From: Gammaproteobacteria bacterium
GTDB lineage: Bacteria > Pseudomonadota > Gammaproteobacteria > Nevskiales > Nevskiaceae
Assembly (NCBI GenBank): GCA_026398875.1
Contig: JAPLSB010000019.1
Span: forward strand, 248,001 to 312,000
Direction of reading: 5' to 3'
Length of the DNA stretch: 64,000 nt
Part shown: in pieces, positions 63,360 through 64,000 of the stretch
Position numbering within the stretch: the stretch's first letter is position 1
Layout: every line of letters begins with the position of its first letter
Translations under genes and position numbers: made by a program
The notes under the pieces: generated by a model
Databases searched by the model: none
Told to the model about the DNA's origin: nothing
Seen by the model: the letters and a program-made list of their open reading frames with translations, nothing else

Positions 63360-64000
63360 ATCGGAAGCCGCTGGGCTTCTCGCTGGTCGAGCTGATGGTG
63401 ACGCTGGTCATCGCGCTGCTGCTGCTGGTCGGCATCGCCCGGGTGTTCATCACTTCCAAGCAGAGCTACCGGGTGCAGGAAAGCACCAGCCGCATGCAGG
63501 AGAACATCCGCGTCGCCTCGGACTACTTCAACCGCTATCTGCGGCAGGCCGATTTCTGGGGCGGCGTCCGCAGCGGCGATGTCGCGGTGCAGCCGGGCAG
63601 CACCGCGATCGGACGCGGCAGCTGCACGAAAGCCTGGATCATGCAGCCCGCCGAGGCCGTGGTCGGCTACACCGGTGCGGTCGGCCGCCCGACCGGCCTG
63701 CCGGCCGGCTGCCTGACCCGCTACGTCAACGGCTCCGATGCCATCGCGGTCCGCTATGCGAACCCCGACGACCTGGCCAGCGACGCCCAGCTGACGCGCA
63801 CGGCGGTCGAACGCGGACCGCTATACCTGCGCGCCAAGCTCGGCTACGCCGGCACGCTGTTCGATGTCCGCGATGCCGACCTTGATGCGCTGAAGCGCTC
63901 GCCAGCCGGCGGCCCGGAAGCCGGCGTGTTCAATTACAAGATGACCATCGCGCTGTTCCACATCCAGACGCAGGATTTTGGTGCCGGACCGGTGCCGACG
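63356..64000 (+). CDS. pilW: Type IV pilus assembly protein PilW (cut by window edge)
   Basis: The first 215 codons are visible. GTG start overlapping the pilV stop; leader MNRKPLG cut before FSLVELMVTLVIALLLLVGI, then a globular part with GRGSCTKAWIMQPAEAVVGY and AGCLTRYVNGSDAIAVRY, as in PilW. The frame runs on past the window. pilX, pilY1 and pilE are expected next. Confidence 0.9.
   Translation, partial: MNRKPLGFSLVELMVTLVIALLLLVGIARVFITSKQSYRVQESTSRMQENIRVASDYFNRYLRQADFWGGVRSGDVAVQPGSTAIGRGSCTKAWIMQPAEAVVGYTGAVGRPTGLPAGCLTRYVNGSDAIAVRYANPDDLASDAQLTRTAVERGPLYLRAKLGYAGTLFDVRDADLDALKRSPAGGPEAGVFNYKMTIALFHIQTQDFGAGPVPT

Overview
The window is 64 kb of GC-rich, densely coded chromosome from a Gram-negative gammaproteobacterium. 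Supporting features are an intact tol-pal locus, LptF/LptG, ZapE, GreB, HolC, a Rrf2-regulated SUF operon of the kind seen in Xanthomonas relatives, type IV minor pilins and the ybgC-tolQRAB-pal-cpoB-queE-queC-tRNA-Lys order. The gene content fits the Nevskiales/Xanthomonadales neighbourhood best. That placement is inference from gene order and protein style, not from a marker-gene tree.

Layout. 1-9.1 kb: a lipoprotein fragment and holC, then an OmpA/TSP3 porin, a small stress-protein cluster (DUF1328, BON lipoprotein, CsbD), an AlgB/KinB-like two-component pair, a YefM-YoeB toxin-antitoxin module with its operator, and pepA. holC and pepA are usually neighbours, so about 7 kb lies between two normally adjacent genes. 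9.4-21.8 kb: housekeeping envelope and metabolic genes (lptFG, RDD protein, periplasmic glutathione peroxidase, an unusual CysH, acyltransferase, zapE, wrbA, LysM lipoprotein, lytic transglycosylase, proS, family 4 uracil-DNA glycosylase). 21.9-29.9 kb: tRNA-Lys(UUU), queC, queE, cpoB, pal, tolBARQ, ybgC and ruvB, all on the minus strand. ruvB lacks the expected ruvC-ruvA. 30-37.7 kb: a flavodoxin, greB, then a minus-strand operon joining a LolA-like protein, an RND exporter with a C-terminal cyclic-nucleotide domain, and a metallo-beta-lactamase-fold protein that has lost its metal ligands; DUF1244 and SelO follow.

37.7-46.9 kb is the least ordinary region. A one-polypeptide regulator (winged helix + Ser/Thr kinase + membrane helix + TPR-like repeats) has two Crp-type sites upstream and is followed by a 222-residue protein with a Cys cluster. 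Then come a histone-deacetylase-like enzyme, a secreted protein with four C-x6-C repeats, a voltage-sensor-like protein without a visible pore, a CSS/EAL phosphodiesterase, a phosphotransferase and an M48 protease. 48.8-52.7 kb carries SDR, LON-domain, DUF1415 and acyl-CoA ligase genes. 52.7-53.7 kb is a 1 kb gene-poor stretch, less GC-rich in its right half, with REP-like palindromes and a possible gene remnant, leading to a secreted PL7 alginate lyase with a clear terminator. 55-56.9 kb has a hydrolase-DUF3293 fusion and a thioesterase. 56.9-62.2 kb is the SUF operon (regulator, sufB, C, D, S). 62.3-64 kb starts a minor pilin operon (fimT/gspH, pilV, pilW), cut by the window edge.

The main candidates for something undescribed are the winged-helix/kinase/TPR regulator with its Cys-cluster partner, and the pseudo-MBL + RND-cNMP + LolA-like operon. 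All functions are read from motifs and neighbourhood; no database search was possible.
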